DNA of 64,000 nucleotides from JAHRAW01 sp965212085 (GTDB lineage: Bacteria > Pseudomonadota > Gammaproteobacteria > Arenicellales > Poriferihabitantaceae), in the NCBI GenBank assembly GCA_965212085.1, contig OZ243042.1, forward strand, positions 496,001 to 560,000, given 5' to 3'. Positions 9,801 to 19,900 of the stretch are shown here, in pieces (position 1 is the stretch's first letter; the number at the start of each line of letters is the position of its first letter). The notes beneath the pieces are model-generated. The model was not told where the DNA came from and ran no database searches. It saw only the letters and a list, made by a program, of their open reading frames with translations. Position numbers and translations under genes: made by a program.

Positions 9801-10942
9801 GGGGCAACGGGATTTGTGGTTGGCGGCGCAATGCTCAACTCGGGCGCCGGCGGCGCCGCCGTAACTTCAACGGTCACGGGCAACGCCGGGCTGCTCTGTT
9901 GGCCCCCGAGCGTTACCTCTACTACCAGGGTGAAGGTCAGGGTTTCGGGCGATGCGGGCGCCGTGAACGTAACTTCTGCGGTGGTGGCATCGGGCGCGAG
10001 GGTCACCGTGGTGCCGCCGGTCTGCGCCCAGGCGTACCCCGTAATCGGGCTGGATTCCGGGTCGCTGCCGGCGCCGCTCAAGGTGACCGTGGCGCCCACT
10101 CCCGCGCTGCCGCCGCCGGCGTTGCCGTTGACCCTGGCGGTGGCGGTGGGCGGGTCGTTGGGGAAGGTGCCGGTGACGAGGTTGACGCGAATGATGCTCG
10201 TGATCTCAATAGTGCCGACGGTGGTTATGACGTTGATCATCTCGTTGATGGAGGTGCCGGAGCTGAGCGCCCGGGTGCCCGGACGGCTGTTGTCTATCTG
10301 GTAGGTCCAGGCGCCGGCGGCGTCTATGGTCAGGTCGCCATGGGTGGGACTGCCGTCAACGCGATGGCCGGGGGTTACGCCGTCCGGGACGTTGCTGACC
10401 ACCAGCGTGCCGGCGGCGGTGCCGCCGCTGACGGTGTTGCCGGCGGCGTCTATGACGAGGGGGCTGGCGGTGGCGGTGAGGACGCCGCCGACAGCCGGGG
10501 TGCGGTCGGCCTCCACGATGATGTTGATGACCGGCGTGAACGTTACGATGATGTTACGGGGGACTGTCGCGTCTGTGACTGTATAGCCGAGAGGAAGGGA
10601 GCCGCCGGTGGGGCTGGTGGCCTGGGTGCCGGAGACGACGCGCGTGGCCGGGTCAAAGACTACGCCCGGATACAACCCGGAGCGAACCAGGGGCAAGTTG
10701 TAGGTCAGCGGAAGGACGCCGCCGGTGGCCGCCGGCAGGGTGATGGAGAACGCCTTGCCGACCGTGATCACCGGGTCCGGGAAGGGCTGGTCGCCGAAGG
10801 TCAGCGGCCCACTGATGGTGATCATGAACTCAATGGTGTCTTCGTCGGTGGCCTCGGTGTTGGTGTCGGCATCGGTAACGGTGTAGGTGTACCCGGTGGC
10901 GGCCTGCCCGATGGCCGGGGTGCCGCTCAAGATGCGGGTCAT
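893..10942 (-). CDS. Giant secreted Ig/VCBS-repeat autotransporter, C-terminal part (downstream of frameshift)
   Basis: The 3349 residues continue the reading frame that ends at 10975. The Met at 10942 is internal (the repeat motif FDGMTRILSG) and not a natural start. Order: two more Ig/He_PIG-like and one VCBS-like repeat; a CARDB-like segment and a pre-peptidase-C-terminal-like domain (about 485-600, DSDWFSFVLENGARYQIDL); one He_PIG repeat; then alternating VCBS (GxWTYTLxN ... ITGANDAP) and PKD/Ig-like repeats to about 2865, including a threefold 403-residue duplication; a helical linker (about 2870-2925); a repeat-derived insertion (about 2930-3005); and a beta-barrel (about 3015-3349) of alternating polar and aromatic strands ending in Phe (VTGTLRF), as outer-membrane barrels do. 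By family knowledge the barrel would anchor or translocate the upstream stalk (type V-like secretion). Adhesion or surface display is inferred. Without the upstream signal peptide this part would not be exported. Confidence 0.8.
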   Translation of the reverse strand: MTRILSGTPAIGQAATGYTYTVTDADTNTEATDEDTIEFMITISGPLTFGDQPFPDPVITVGKAFSITLPAATGGVLPLTYNLPLVRSGLYPGVVFDPATRVVSGTQATSPTGGSLPLGYTVTDATVPRNIIVTFTPVINIIVEADRTPAVGGVLTATASPLVIDAAGNTVSGGTAAGTLVVSNVPDGVTPGHRVDGSPTHGDLTIDAAGAWTYQIDNSRPGTRALSSGTSINEMINVITTVGTIEITSIIRVNLVTGTFPNDPPTATARVNGNAGGGSAGVGATVTLSGAGSDPESSPITGYAWAQTGGTTVTLAPDATTAEVTFTAPASPETLTFTLVVEVTLGGQQSSPALPVTVEVTAAPPAPELSIAPPTTNPVAPTLLNNDSFDLVAVVTNNGDAATAEVTTVNFYLVADAASVTTVADLGSSDGSGTIAAGLAASGGTGTVTRNIFGPGAGSGFYGLYACFSTVTDATLATDCAFSRFLYDDNIGSTTTRHDRNTGIVVAARTETSRISHSNDSDWFSFVLENGARYQIDLTSANATLLTIRDSGGTVISASLITGGGDTLQSNTYTAAADGAHFIEVVDNGGGVGNYTLVITRLAAPPADVTCAEGGPAVPATLSVGFGDQVTLQGFTPSVGVPLRWGTIPAGVGAFAGGQAGTTWTAPATDPGAFTLEYGVGGMSDTCTVAVTLSGPLSFAAAIPPQTYQLGIAVGTVTLPVVSAGAGAATYALTPALPAGLTFDAGATPPTITGTPEAIAAEADYAYTATTAGGALDLPFTLEVTLQPITITAGSAAATAGAVTEDDPAANTATGTLTITNPNPGGSDEFVAITASDPGGMGTYGDFTIAADTGIWTYTLDNADDDTNALAALAIVQDVFTVAAAADNTVTQDITISVTGANDAPTPRITAPAVGTDVPRGTTINLVGSTSSDPDTGATLTFAWDDDEDFPGTFGDATAADTTWTAPDVITGITLKLTVSDGTAMPNTTVFVNVVDIVITFAGDTTGEVTEDGDLTDTGTLTVTSSDPTGSTDVVAQTDEDGDYGLFTLDANGGWSYTLGGNPDNETAVNALAAGVEVTDTFPVTAAAGGTPQDVVITITGANDPPTAVISAPAEGMQVEFNSAVTLTATGADPDTGTTLTYQWSANPATGSFANATAEDTTWTVPASGTAPVTLTLTVMDDATPSLTGTAQVMVNPVAVAVTFGGSVTTGAVTEDSGTAVGGALTLTTTSTNKNVVAQPDTPGAYGTFSITAAGAWTYTLDNNNAATNALTGGQVVTDTFTVTASVNPDATVEVVITITGANDAPTAEITAPPANTMVSFAGTIPVTGAGNDPDTGDNATLTYAWTTMPADTGSFGNATAADTTWSAPSTEMSVALHLMVSDDDSATADATPVTVMVVPVAIVGDITGSVTEDGVSAGTATGDLNIDNPTPGSDTTFTADDQVGTYGAFTIAANGTWTYTLNNAAAATNALAAGDAPTETFTARTAIGDGTQIITITVNGANDAPSVAITAPADGTQVAFGVAIPVTGTGTDPDTTDTLTYAWRTQPADRGSFANATLASTMWTAPATGTDAVILILEVTDGAATVSAQVTVRPRAAPVTIAGGNTGSVVEAGTSAGTLTATGTLTVTNPNPAPGDSTAVLAPTESSRYGTFAIVLATGVWTYTLDDADDDTNALAAGDSPTETFTIRAAADPSVFRVVTITITGANDAPTAEISAPPANTMVSFAGTIPVTGAGNDPDTGDNATLTYAWTTMPANTGSFANATAASTTWTAPSTEMSVALHLMVSDDATPVAAADATPVTVMVVPVAIVGDTTGSVTEDGDLTATGDLNIDNPAGNPNFIAANMDGTYGAFTIATNGNWTYTLNNATAATNALAAGDAPTETFTARTAVGDGTQIITITVNGANDAPSAAISAPTPNAQVEFGVAIPVTGTGSDPDTTDTLTYAWRTQPADRGSFANAALASTMWTAPNTGTAAVILILEVTDGTATVSAQVTVRPRAAPVTIAGGNTGAVVEAGTSTGTLTATGALTVTNPNPAPGDSTAVLAPTESSRYGAFAIVLATGVWTYTLDDADPDTNALAAGDSPTETFTIRAAADSSVTRVVTITITGANDAPTAEITAPPANTMVSFAGTIPVTGAGEDPDTGDTATLTYAWTTMPANIGSFGNATAADTTWSAPSTEMSVALHLMVSDDATPVATADATPVTVMVVPVAIVGDTTGSVTEDGDLTATGDLNIDNPAGNPNFIAANMDGTYGAFTIATNGNWTYTLNNAAAATNALVAGDAPTETFTARTAIGDGTQIITITVNGANDAPTAAISAPTPGTQVEFGVAIPVTGTGTDPDTTDTLTYAWRTQPADRGSFANAALAGTMWTAPNTGTAAVILILEVTDGTATVSARVTVRPRAAPVTIAGGNTGAVVEAGTSTGTLTATGTLTVTNPNPAPGDSTAVLAPTESSRYGTFAIVLATGVWTYTLDDTDPDTNALAAGDSPTETFTIRAAADPSVFRVVTITITGANDAPTVDITTPDSSLSSVLSGSAVTLRAAGEDVDTGTTLTYAWTTTPSGEGSFTNDANRNTTWTAPTLAGGTMDVTLTLTVTDDAGTPAAATDMVALTVTLPSTAGPGVDDDNDPATTADNPPILDPVVLNADGSVNSGGTATGTLTVNNVPDDLPPTHRIFTPPTYGTAIIASTASTAGLTRNVDLSYTWTYTLDNRNPEIQALGPGDPFPPDTFVVRTTIASLTIDSTISVSFENPGSGGANTTFPDDPPVILFAGGPRMTVDEGEEDVTLDASLSYDPENRDDGSTGLSFAWAHTAVDNVSPPPAEDLITFSDPTAAVVTFDAPDERTTLRFDLTVTDDGTTPDPATDRTATLTVRVGRASERALEKTLAAFGRAFATGTVGMFEDYLSTPARTNTSHFTIGGHKFDMAPDPAGTLDSRIYGTPETLPAAVGTGRDLSALTHLNGGGDSIQTLPAQPDCRAQGCARGAGNRSFPAPQRGAWGDSPPQARASATTLMSGHDLLMKSAFHFALDDDATATTPSAWSFWGRATTGNFDGDDDHFSVDGDVASRYLGMDYLTPAGARLGLAISESSGDIDYNAAADGNAGDLDADLTSVLPYIQWQPNDATNAWAMLGYGEGDAELSDASGAIDVDIGMQMFAFGAHGDLNRAFARTELSWKASAFAIDLESDREATIMGVDATAQRLRLAVEGRRPGEASAGGGVFTPNWALGMRWDDGDAERGGGADVGLGFNYHNPANGWSVRGRTTFLVVHAESGYDEWDAGVQARLDPGAQGRGITFTLEPGWTDDGRSQKMGMDFSNALGKWSKPGLRLELTGERTANDDNDIRVTGTLRF
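1925..2155 (-). repeat. Repeat mosaic inserted in frame inside the giant gene (families B, D and an A fragment)
   Basis: Positions 1932-2047 match the family B unit found between genes at 43669-43800. Positions 2081-2100 are the exact family D palindrome. About 2128-2150 (GCGGGAATCCAGCG) matches the core of family A. All are open in the giant-gene frame and encode about 75 residues (VGTGRDLS from D; LPAQPDCRAQGCARGAG and FPAPQRGAWGDSPPQA from B). The insertion lies between the helical linker and the beta-barrel. Its composition (Cys, Arg, Pro, Gln) is unlike the Thr/Asp/Ala-rich repeats around it. The DNA similarity to the noncoding copies makes insertion into coding sequence the simplest reading. 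Confidence 0.85.
3300..7030 (-). repeat. Threefold tandem duplication, unit about 1209 bp (403 residues)
   Basis: Matching positions recur at exact spacing: 3609, 4818 and 6027; 3909, 5118 and 6327 (1209 each); 4188 and 5397 (1209), then 6627 (1230, with a 21-base insertion). Each unit encodes two VCBS-like and two PKD/Ig-like repeats (ITIAGGNTG-VVEAGTS, then PAVGTG-type Ig, then TTGSVTEDGDLTATG, then PPANTMVSFAGTIPVTG). Copies differ at only scattered positions over long runs, so the expansion is recent or homogenised by recombination. All length differences seen are multiples of three. Confidence 0.85.
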
Positions 10943-10974
10943 GCCGTCAAAGCTCAGGCCGTCCGGCAGGCCAC

Positions 10975-10983
10975 TCAGCCCTG
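10975..10983 (-). other. Single-base frameshift splitting the giant gene
   Basis: On the minus strand the sequence reads GGCCAGGGCTGAGTGG, so the frame hits TGA (10977-10975). The same motif elsewhere in the gene reads CCAGGGGCT (for example near 13553 and 17024) and encodes GQGLSGLP. Here the G run has three instead of four bases (plus-strand CCC at 10979-10981). Adding one G joins both parts exactly: 42,654 bases from 43545 to 893 give 14,218 codons with no other stop. It may be a true mutation, a slippage (phase-variable) site or a sequencing or assembly error. The sequence alone cannot decide. Confidence 0.9.
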
Positions 10984-13900
10984 GCCCGCGGTCGGGGCGA
11001 GGCCGTAGATCAGCGGCGCGTTGCCGCCGGTGGCTATCGGCAGGGTCAGTTCGGCGATGGCGGTGCCGGCGGCGTAGGTCTGGTCGCCAATGCTCGCGTC
11101 ATCGGCGAACGCCGGCGGGACATCCGCCGGCGGCGGCGCCATGTTGATGGTGATGGTGAAAGCCAGGGTTGCGGTGTCGTCGTCGGCGGTGTTGGCATCC
11201 TCGTCCGCGGCCCGGTAGGTGTGGGTGGTGGCGGTGGCCGCCGTCTGCGGCGTACCGGTGATGGTCGGCGGGTCGCCGGCATTGGCCGGGGCGGCAAAGG
11301 TCAGCCCGGCGGGCAGGGCCGGGGTGATGGTGTAGGTGATGTCACTGGACCGGCCAAAGATGCCGCGCTCGTTGCCGCCGGTGGCCACGGGCAGTTCCAC
11401 GGGCGTAATCTCCGTACTGACCACATAGTTCTGGGCGGGAATTGTGATTCCCGGAGCGAACGCGGGGGGCACGTCGGCTTCCACCTCAATGTTGAGGGTG
11501 AGGGTATCGGTGTCGGCGTCGGTAGTGTTCACGTCGGAGTCGGCCACGCGGTAGGTGAAGTCGGTGGCCGGGAACACGGCGGTGGCCGGGCCGCTGCTCA
11601 CGATTGACCCGTTTCGGGTGGCGGGGTTAAAACTCAAGGTCGGCGGCAGGGCCGGGGTCGGGTCAAAGGAGTACACCAGCGTGCCGTCTCCGCCGGTGGC
11701 GGACGGCAACTGGAGGGAGGAGGCGTGCGCACCCACCACGTACACAATCAGTGGCTGGCGGGAAATCTCGAAGACCGGCGCGCCGTTGGTATCCGGCCCC
11801 GGCACCGGGATGATGGTGATCATGAAACGCAGGCTCACGCTGTCGGGGTTGGTGGCGTCGCTGTCGGTGGCGGTGTAGGTGTATTCGGCGGCGGTCTGGG
11901 TCGCAGTCGGGGCGCCGCTCAAGACGCGGGGCATGCCGTCAAAGGTCAGGCCGGCGGGCAAATTGCCCCCCGCGCTCGGCGCGAGGGTGTAGCGCAGCGT
12001 GCCGTCGCCGCCGGTGGCTTCCGGCAGGGTCAGGGTGATGGGGACGGCGAGGGTGTAGATCATGTCGGCAATGCTCTCGCCGACACCGAACCCCGCGAAG
12101 GCCGGCGCGGCGTCCGCGGTTACCGCGACCGTGCCGGTGGTCAGATCACCGTCTTCCGTGTGCGCCGCAGCCGCCACCGTAACGGCGATGGTGGTGTCAC
12201 CGGTAATCCCGGAGACGTCGGCGTAGGCCAGGGTCAGGGTGGCGGTGGTGGCATCGGTGCGGGTGGAAGACGCCACCGTGATGCCGCTCGCCGTGCCGCC
12301 CAGGGCCAGCGTGAACGCCGCATCCGGCAGCGGATCCGTGTAGGCGGTGTTGGCGAGGGTTATGGTCAGCACCGCCCCGTCGGCGTCGTTCTCGTGCAGC
12401 GACGCCGGGGCGCTGATGATGGCCGTGGGCGGCCCGGCCCTGGTTACGGCGAGGGTATAGGTTCGCGTTGCTGCGCCGTCCTCGGCGGTTACCAGCACAT
12501 CAATGCCGGTGGCCTCGCCCGCGGTCAGCGCAATCGCGGCGCCGGGCGTGCCGCTGTCCACGGCATCGCCGTTGACGGCGATGGTCGCGCCGTCATCGGC
12601 GGCGGTCGGCGTTACCATGATGTCGGCAACGCTGTTGATTACGGTGGCGGTGTACACGAACGTGCCGGGGGCGAAGGGCGGGGCGAGCACGGCGCCGCCG
12701 GACAAGGTGAGGCCGGCCAGCGTGGCGTCGCCGCTTTCAACGATGGCCGTGACCGGCGTATTGTCGATGTCTATGTCGCCGGTGCGGGTGTGGGCGGATG
12801 ACAACACGCTCAGATTAATTATGGCGTTCTGGTCAAAGTCGTGGCCGTCGTAGGCCATCGTCAGCGTGGCTTGGGTGGGGCTGTCGCGCCTGACCGAGGC
12901 CAGGGTTAGCACGCCGGGGAAGATCTGGGCATGGGTCAATACAAAATTGCTTGTAGTCAGTGGATCAACGTACGTGGTGAAGGCCAGCGTAGCGACCAGT
13001 GTGGCCCCGTCCAGGGTGTTTTCAACCAGTGGATCCGGGTTGGTGGAGGTGATGACCCCGGTCGCCGGCGGGGTAACGGTGATGGTAACGGTGAAGGGTA
13101 GATCCGCCCGGTCTGCTTCATCCGTGTTGGGGTCGGCGTCATTCACCCGGTAGGTGAACGTAGTGAGTCCCAGCGGGGCATTGTTGGCCACGACGCCGGA
13201 CAGGACGAGGGTGGTGTTGTTGAACGCCAGTCCGAGTTCGGCGATATTGTTTGCCCCCGACAGCAGGATCAAATCGTAGTTCAGCGCGCCGTCTCCGCCG
13301 CCGGCGACCGGCAGGGTAAAGTTGACGACCTCGCCCCGGTAGTAGGTTTGCGCGGGGATGCCGGCGACCGCGAAGGCCGGCGCGTTTTCCACGATGGTGA
13401 TCATGAAGCGCAGGCTCACGCTGTCGGGGTTGATCAGGTCGCCGTCGGTAACGGTGTAGGTGTATTCGGCGGCGGCCTGCACCGTGGCCGGGGTGCCGCT
13501 CAAGATGCGGGTCATGCCGTCAAAGCTCAGGCCGGCGGGCAGGCCGCTTAGCCCCTGGCCGGCGCTCGGGGCGAGGGTGTAGCGCAGCGGCGCGTTGCCG
13601 CCGGTAACTTCCGGCAGGGTCAGTTCGGCGATGGCAAGCCCGACGGGCCAGGTCGGGTCGGGGATGCGCACGCCGGCGGCGAACGCCGGCTCGCTTTCGG
13701 GGATGATGACCAGGGTGAACCGCAGTCTCGCCTGGTCAGCAGCCCCACGGTCGGAGTCGGCGTCATTCACCCGGATCTCAAAAAAGTTGTCCATAATCCC
13801 GACGGTGTTGCGCACGGTGCCGCTGATCACCCGGGTCTCGTCGTTCAACGCCAGCCCGAATGCGATGAGGTTCCCCCCGGGCCCCAGGCCGAACACGCCG

Positions 13901-16900
13901 TACGTCAAATCGCCGTTGCCGCCGGTGGCCTCCGGCAGGGTCACGTTGACGACCTCGTCGAGGTCGTAGGTCAGGGTAAAAACCGGGGTGTCGCCGAACG
14001 TGGGCGCGTTTCTCACGATGGCAATCATGAAAGTCAGGGTGTCGCTGTCGGGGTCGGTGTCGTCGGCGTCTGTGGCGGTGTAGGTGTATGCGGCGGCGGC
14101 CTGAATCGCGGTTGGGGTGCCGCTCAAGATGCGGGTCATGCCGTCAAAGCTCAAGCCGGTGGGCAAATTGCCGCCGCCGCTCGGGGCGAGGGTGTAGCTT
14201 AGCGTGCCGTCGCCACGGGTGGCCGCCGGCAGGGTCAATTCAATGGCGACCCCGACGGGGTAGGTCTGATTGGGGATGGAGGCGCCCGCAAACGTCGGCG
14301 CGTTTTCCACGATGACGATCCGGTAAGCTATGAAGATGAGGGTCTCGTCGTCATCGACATCAATGGCTATGTAGTGGTGGAGATCGTTCACGATCACCCC
14401 GCGCACTGTGGGATTCACCATGGTCGGGGTGCCGCTCAGGACGCGCGTGTCCGAGTCAAAGCTCAGGCCGGCGGACAAGGGGCCGGTAGTGAAAAGGGTG
14501 AAGGTGTAGCGCAGCGGCGCGTTGCCGCCGGTGGCCTCCGGCAGAGTCAGGGGAGTGATGGGAAGCCCGACCGGGTAGGTCAGGACGGGGACAAAGGCGG
14601 GGCGATCGGTGAACACCGGCCTGGTGTCGGGTCCCCTGATGGTGATCATGAAGGTCAGGGTGGCGGTGTCGGGGTTGACGGCGTCGGCGTCTGTGGCGGT
14701 GTAGGTGTATGCGGCGGCGACCTGCACCGTGGCCGGGACGCCGCTCAAGACGCGGGTCATGCGGTCAAAGCTCAGGCCGTCGGGCAAGTTGCCCCCCGCG
14801 GCCGGGGCCAGGGCGTAGCGCAGCGTGCCGTCTCCGCCGGTGGCTTGCGGCAGGGTCAGGTCGGCGATGGCGACCCCCATGAGGTAGGTCTGGTCGTCAA
14901 TGTCCGAGTCGCCGGCGAACACCGGCATGAAGTCACTGATGGTGATGGTGAACGTCAGGGTGGCGGTGTCGGGGGTGGCGTCGGTGGCCGGGTCGGCGGC
15001 GTCGCCGTCGGTAACGGTGTAGGTGTATTCGGCGGCGGCCTGGATCGCGGTCGGGGCGCCGCTCAAGACGCGGGTCATGCCGTCAAAGCTCAAGCCGGCG
15101 GGCAAATTGCCCCCCGCGGCCGGGGCCAGGCCGTAGCTCAACGTGCCATCGCCGCCGGTGGCTTGCGGCAGGGTCAGGGGGGTGATGGGGACGGTGACGG
15201 AGTAGTTCAGATCGTCAATGTTCGCGTCAATGGCGAACGCCGGCACGAGGTCGGCGGCGATGGTGATGGTGAAAGCCAGGGTTGTGGTGTCGGCGGCGGC
15301 GGTGTTGGCATCCTCGTCCGCGGCCCGGTAGGTGTGGGTGGTGGCGGTGGTCGCCGCCTGCGGCGTGCCGGTGATGGTCGGCGGGTCGCCGGCATTGGCC
15401 GGGGCGGCAAAGGTCAGCCCGGCGGGCAGGGCCGGGGTGAGGGTGTAGGTGATGTCGCTGGGGTCGCCGAAGATGCTGCGCTCGTTGCCGCCGGTGGCCA
15501 CGGGCAGTTCCACGGGCGTAAGCTGCGTATTGACCACATAGTTCTGGGCGGGAATTGTGATTCCCGGAGCGAACGCGGGGGGCACGTCGGCCTGCACCGC
15601 AATGTTGAGGGTGATGGTATCGGTGTCGGCGGCGGTATTGTTAAAGTCGGAGTCGGCCACGCGGTAGGTGAAGTCGGTGGCCGGGAACACGGCGCTGGCC
15701 GGGGCGCCGCTCAAGATTCGGGTGGCGGGGTTAAAACTCAAGGTCGGCGGCAGGGCCGGGGCCGGGTCAAAGGAGTACTCCAGAGCGCCGTCGCCGCCGG
15801 TGCCGGGCACCAACAGGAAGGGGGAGGCGCGCGCGCCCACCACGTACACAATCGGACGATAGTTGCTGGTGATGAAGGTCGGCGCGCCGTTGGTGTCCGG
15901 CACCAGCGGCGGGTTGACGGTGATGGTGAAGCGTAGATCCGCCCGGTCATCAACATTCATATTGGCGTCTGCGTCCTGCACCCGGTAGTCAAAGGCGCTG
16001 AGTCCCAGCCGGGCGTTATTGCGCACGGCGCCTTCAAGAACGCGGGTGACGCCGTTAAACGCCAGTCCGATTTGCCCAAGATTCGCCGCGCCCTCCCGCG
16101 GGATCACGGTGTAGGTCAGATCGCCGTTGCCGCCGGTGGCCGCCGGCAGGGTCAGGTGGGCGGAGTCGCCCTGGCGGTAGGTTTGCGCGGGGATGTTCGC
16201 GCCCGGGGCGAAAGCCGGCGCGTTTTCCGCGATGCTGATCATGAAGGTCAGGGTTACGCTGTCGGGGTCGGCGGCGTCGCTGTCGGTGGCGGTGTAGGTG
16301 TATTCGGCGGCGGCCTGCGTCCCGGTCGGGGCGCCGCTCATGATGCGCGTGGTGTCGTCAAAGGTCAGGCCGCCGGGCAGGCCACTCAGCCCCTGGCCGG
16401 TGGTCGGGAGGAGGGTGTAGCGCAGCCCGCCGTCGCCGCCGGTGGCCCGTGGCAGGGTCAGGTGGACGGAGTCGCCTCGGCGGTAGGTTTGCGCGGGGAT
16501 GTTCGCGCCATTGGCGAACGCCGGCACGTGGTCGCGCGCGAGGACGATGAAGTCGAAGTTAAGTTGCGCCCGGTCATTCGGGCTCCTGTCGGCGTCGGCG
16601 TCATGCACCCGGTAGAAAAATCTAACCTCTCCCAGCGGGGCGTCATCGGGCACGGTGCCGGAAAGGACGCGGGTGGTGCTGTTAAGCCCCACTCCGAGTC
16701 GGTTAGCCTCGTTTCCCCCCGCAAAGTCCAACTGGTAGCTCAGCGCGCCGTCTCCGCCGCCGGCTTCCGGCAGGGTCAGGTTGACGACATCGCCCCGGCG
16801 GTAGCTAACCCTGGGGATGCGGGTGGCCGTGAAGAACGGCCTGGCGGTGGCCTCCACGATGGTAATCCTGAAGCGCAGGATCACGCTGTTGGGGTTGGTG

Positions 16901-19900
16901 GTGTCGGTGTCCAAGACAGCGTAGGTGTATAGGACGGCGGGCAGGGCCGTGGTCGGGGTGCCGCTCATGATGCGCGTGGTGTCGTCAAAGGTCAGGCCGG
17001 CGGGCAGGCCACTCAGCCCCTGGCCGGTGGTCGGGAGGAGGGTGTAGCGCAGCGCGCCGTCGCCGACGCTGGCTTCCGGCAGGGTCAGGGGGGTGATGGC
17101 GACCCCGGCGATGAAGGCCTGATCGGGGATGGTGGCGCCGCCGAAAGTCGGTACGCGCTCAATGACGTCGAAGTCGTAGCTTAGAGTCGCCCGGTCCTCA
17201 TTGCTCCTGTCTCTATCGGCGTCATGCGCGACGTAGAAAAATAGAATTACTCCCGAAGAGACGTTATCGCGCAGGGTGCCGGAAAGGACGCGGGTGGCGC
17301 GGTTAAACGTCAGTCCGAGGTCGGGGAAATTGTTTGCTCCCGTCAACCCGAACAACTGGTAGTTCGGCGCGCCGTCGCCGCCGACGGCTTCCGGCAGGGT
17401 GACGTTGATGACCTCGCCTCGGCGGTAGCTAACCCTGGGGATGCTGGTGGCCGTGAAGAACGGCACGGCGGTGGCCTCCGCGATGGTAATCGTGAAGTGC
17501 AGTCTCGCGCTGTCGGGGGTGGTGGCATCGCTGTCAATGACGAAGTAGGTGTGTTGGACGGCGCGCCGCGCCGTGGACGGGGTGCCGCTCAATATCCGCG
17601 TGGTGTTGTTGAAGGTCAGGCCGTCCGGCAACTCGATCGCCGCGCTCGGGGCGAGCATGTAGCGCAGCGCGCCGTCGCCGCCGGTGGCTTCCGGCAGGGT
17701 CAGGGGGGTGATGGCGCGCCCGGCGGTGAAGATCTGATCGGGGATGGTGGCGCCGCCGAAAGTCGGTACGCGCTCAATGACGTTGAAGTCGTAGTCTAGA
17801 GTCGCCCAGTCCTCATTGCTCCTGTCGCTATCGGCGTCATGCACGATGTAGGTAAATCGAATTAGTCCCCGAAAGGCGCCATGGCGCAGGGTGCCGGAAA
17901 AGACGCGGGTGGCGCGGTCAAACGTCAGTCCGAGTTGGATGAAACTGTTTGCTCCCGTCGACAAGAACAACGCGTAGTCCAGCGCGCCGTTTCCGCCGCT
18001 GGCTTCCGGCAGGGTGACGTTGACGACATCGCCCCGGCGGTAGCCACCCCTGGGGATGCTGGTGACCGTGAAGAACGGCGCGGCGGTGGCCTCCGCGATG
18101 GTAATCGTGAAGCGCAGTCTCGCGCTGTCGGGGTTGGTGGCATCGCTGTCAATGACGGTGTAGGTGTGTCGGACGGCGGGCCGCGCCGTGGACGGGGTGC
18201 CGCTCAATACCCGCGTGGTGTTGTTGAAGGTCAGGCCGTCGGGCAACTCGAGCGCCGCGCTCGGGGCGAGCATGTAGCGCAGCATGCCATCGCCGTCGGT
18301 GGCTTCCGGCAGGGTCAGGGGGGTGATGGCGCGCCCGGCGGTGAAGATCTGATTGGGGATGGTGGCGCCGCCGAAAGTCGGTACGCGATCACTGATGAAT
18401 ATGACGAGCCCTATGAACCTCCGGTCGCCGGGCCCCGTGTTGGAGTCGGCGTCCTGCACCTGGTAGTGAAAGAAGCTGTCAATCGGCGGGGCATCAATGG
18501 GCACGGTGCCTTCAAGAACACGGGTGGCGCTGTTAAACGCCAGCCCGAATTCGCTGAGTGCCCGCGGTGCCCGCAGAATCACGGTGTAGCGCAGCGCGCC
18601 GTCTCCGCCGCGGGCTTCCGGCAGGGTCTGGCTGACGACCTCGCCGGGGAAGTAGATTTGTGTGGGGATGGTGGCGCCCGCGAAGGTCGGGCGGGTGTCC
18701 GTGATGGCGATCATGAAGCCCAGGCTGACGCTGTCGGGGTCGGTCGCGTCGCCGTCCGTGGCGGTGTAGGTGTATGCCCTGGCGGCCTGCGCCGTGGCCG
18801 GGGCGCCGCTCAAGACGCGGGTCATGCCGTCAAAGCTCAAGCCGGTGGGCAGGAGGTCGCTTAGCCCCGGGACGCTGACCGGGACGAGGTCGTAGCGCAG
18901 CGTACCGTTGCCGCCGCTGGCCGCCGGCAGGGTCAGGCTGACGGCCTCGCCGAGGTAGTAGTTTTGCGCGGCGATGGCGGCGTCTCCGAAAGTCGGCGTG
19001 GTGTCGGGGGCGCCGAGGATGGTGATGGTGAAGCGCAGGTCATCCCGGTCACCGGCACGCTGGTCGGCGTCTGCGTCCTGCACCCGGTAGACATATTCAC
19101 GGAGGGACACCGGGGTATCAACCGGCACGGTGCCGAAAAGAACGCGCGTGTCGCCGTCAAACGCCAGTCCGAATCCGATCTCGGCGCTCCCCACCGTGAG
19201 CAGCAGGTATCTCAACGCGCCGTTGCCGCCGCCGGCTTCCGGCAGGGTCAAGTTGACGACCTCGCCGGGGGAATAGACCAGCGAGGGGAGGCTGGTAACC
19301 GGGTCAAAGGTCGGCACGAGGTCGGGCACGCTTTCAACGCCAACCCGAACCGGCAACGCCGGGCTGCTCTGGGTCGCGGTCATGACCGTCAGGGTGAAGG
19401 CCAGGGGTCCGGCCGACGGCGCCGTGAACGTAACTTCCCGGGCGTTGGCGTCGGGCGCGAAGTCCACCATGATGCCGCTGCCGGTCTGCGCCCAGGCGTA
19501 ACCCGTAATCGGGGCCGATTCCGGGTCGCTGCCGGCGCCGCTGAGGGTAACCACCGTGAACGCTTCCGTGGTTACGTCTGCGGCGCTGCCGTTGACCAGG
19601 GCGGTGGCGATGGGCGGGTCGTCGGGGAAGGTGCCGGCGGGGAGCGCGACGCGGATGGCGCTCGTGATTTCACGGTCGCCGAGGGTGGTGATGACGCTGC
19701 CGGCGTCTGTGACCGAGTCGCCGGGGCCGAGGGCTTTGGTGGCCGCGCGGCTGTTGTCCAGTTGGTAGGTCCAGGCGCCGGTGGCGGAATCAAGGGTCAG
19801 TTCGCCGTATAGGAGATTAGACTCAATGCGATGGCTGGGGGTTACGCCGTCCGGGATGCCGGAGAGTACCAGCATGCCGCCGGCGGCGCCGCCGCTCTCG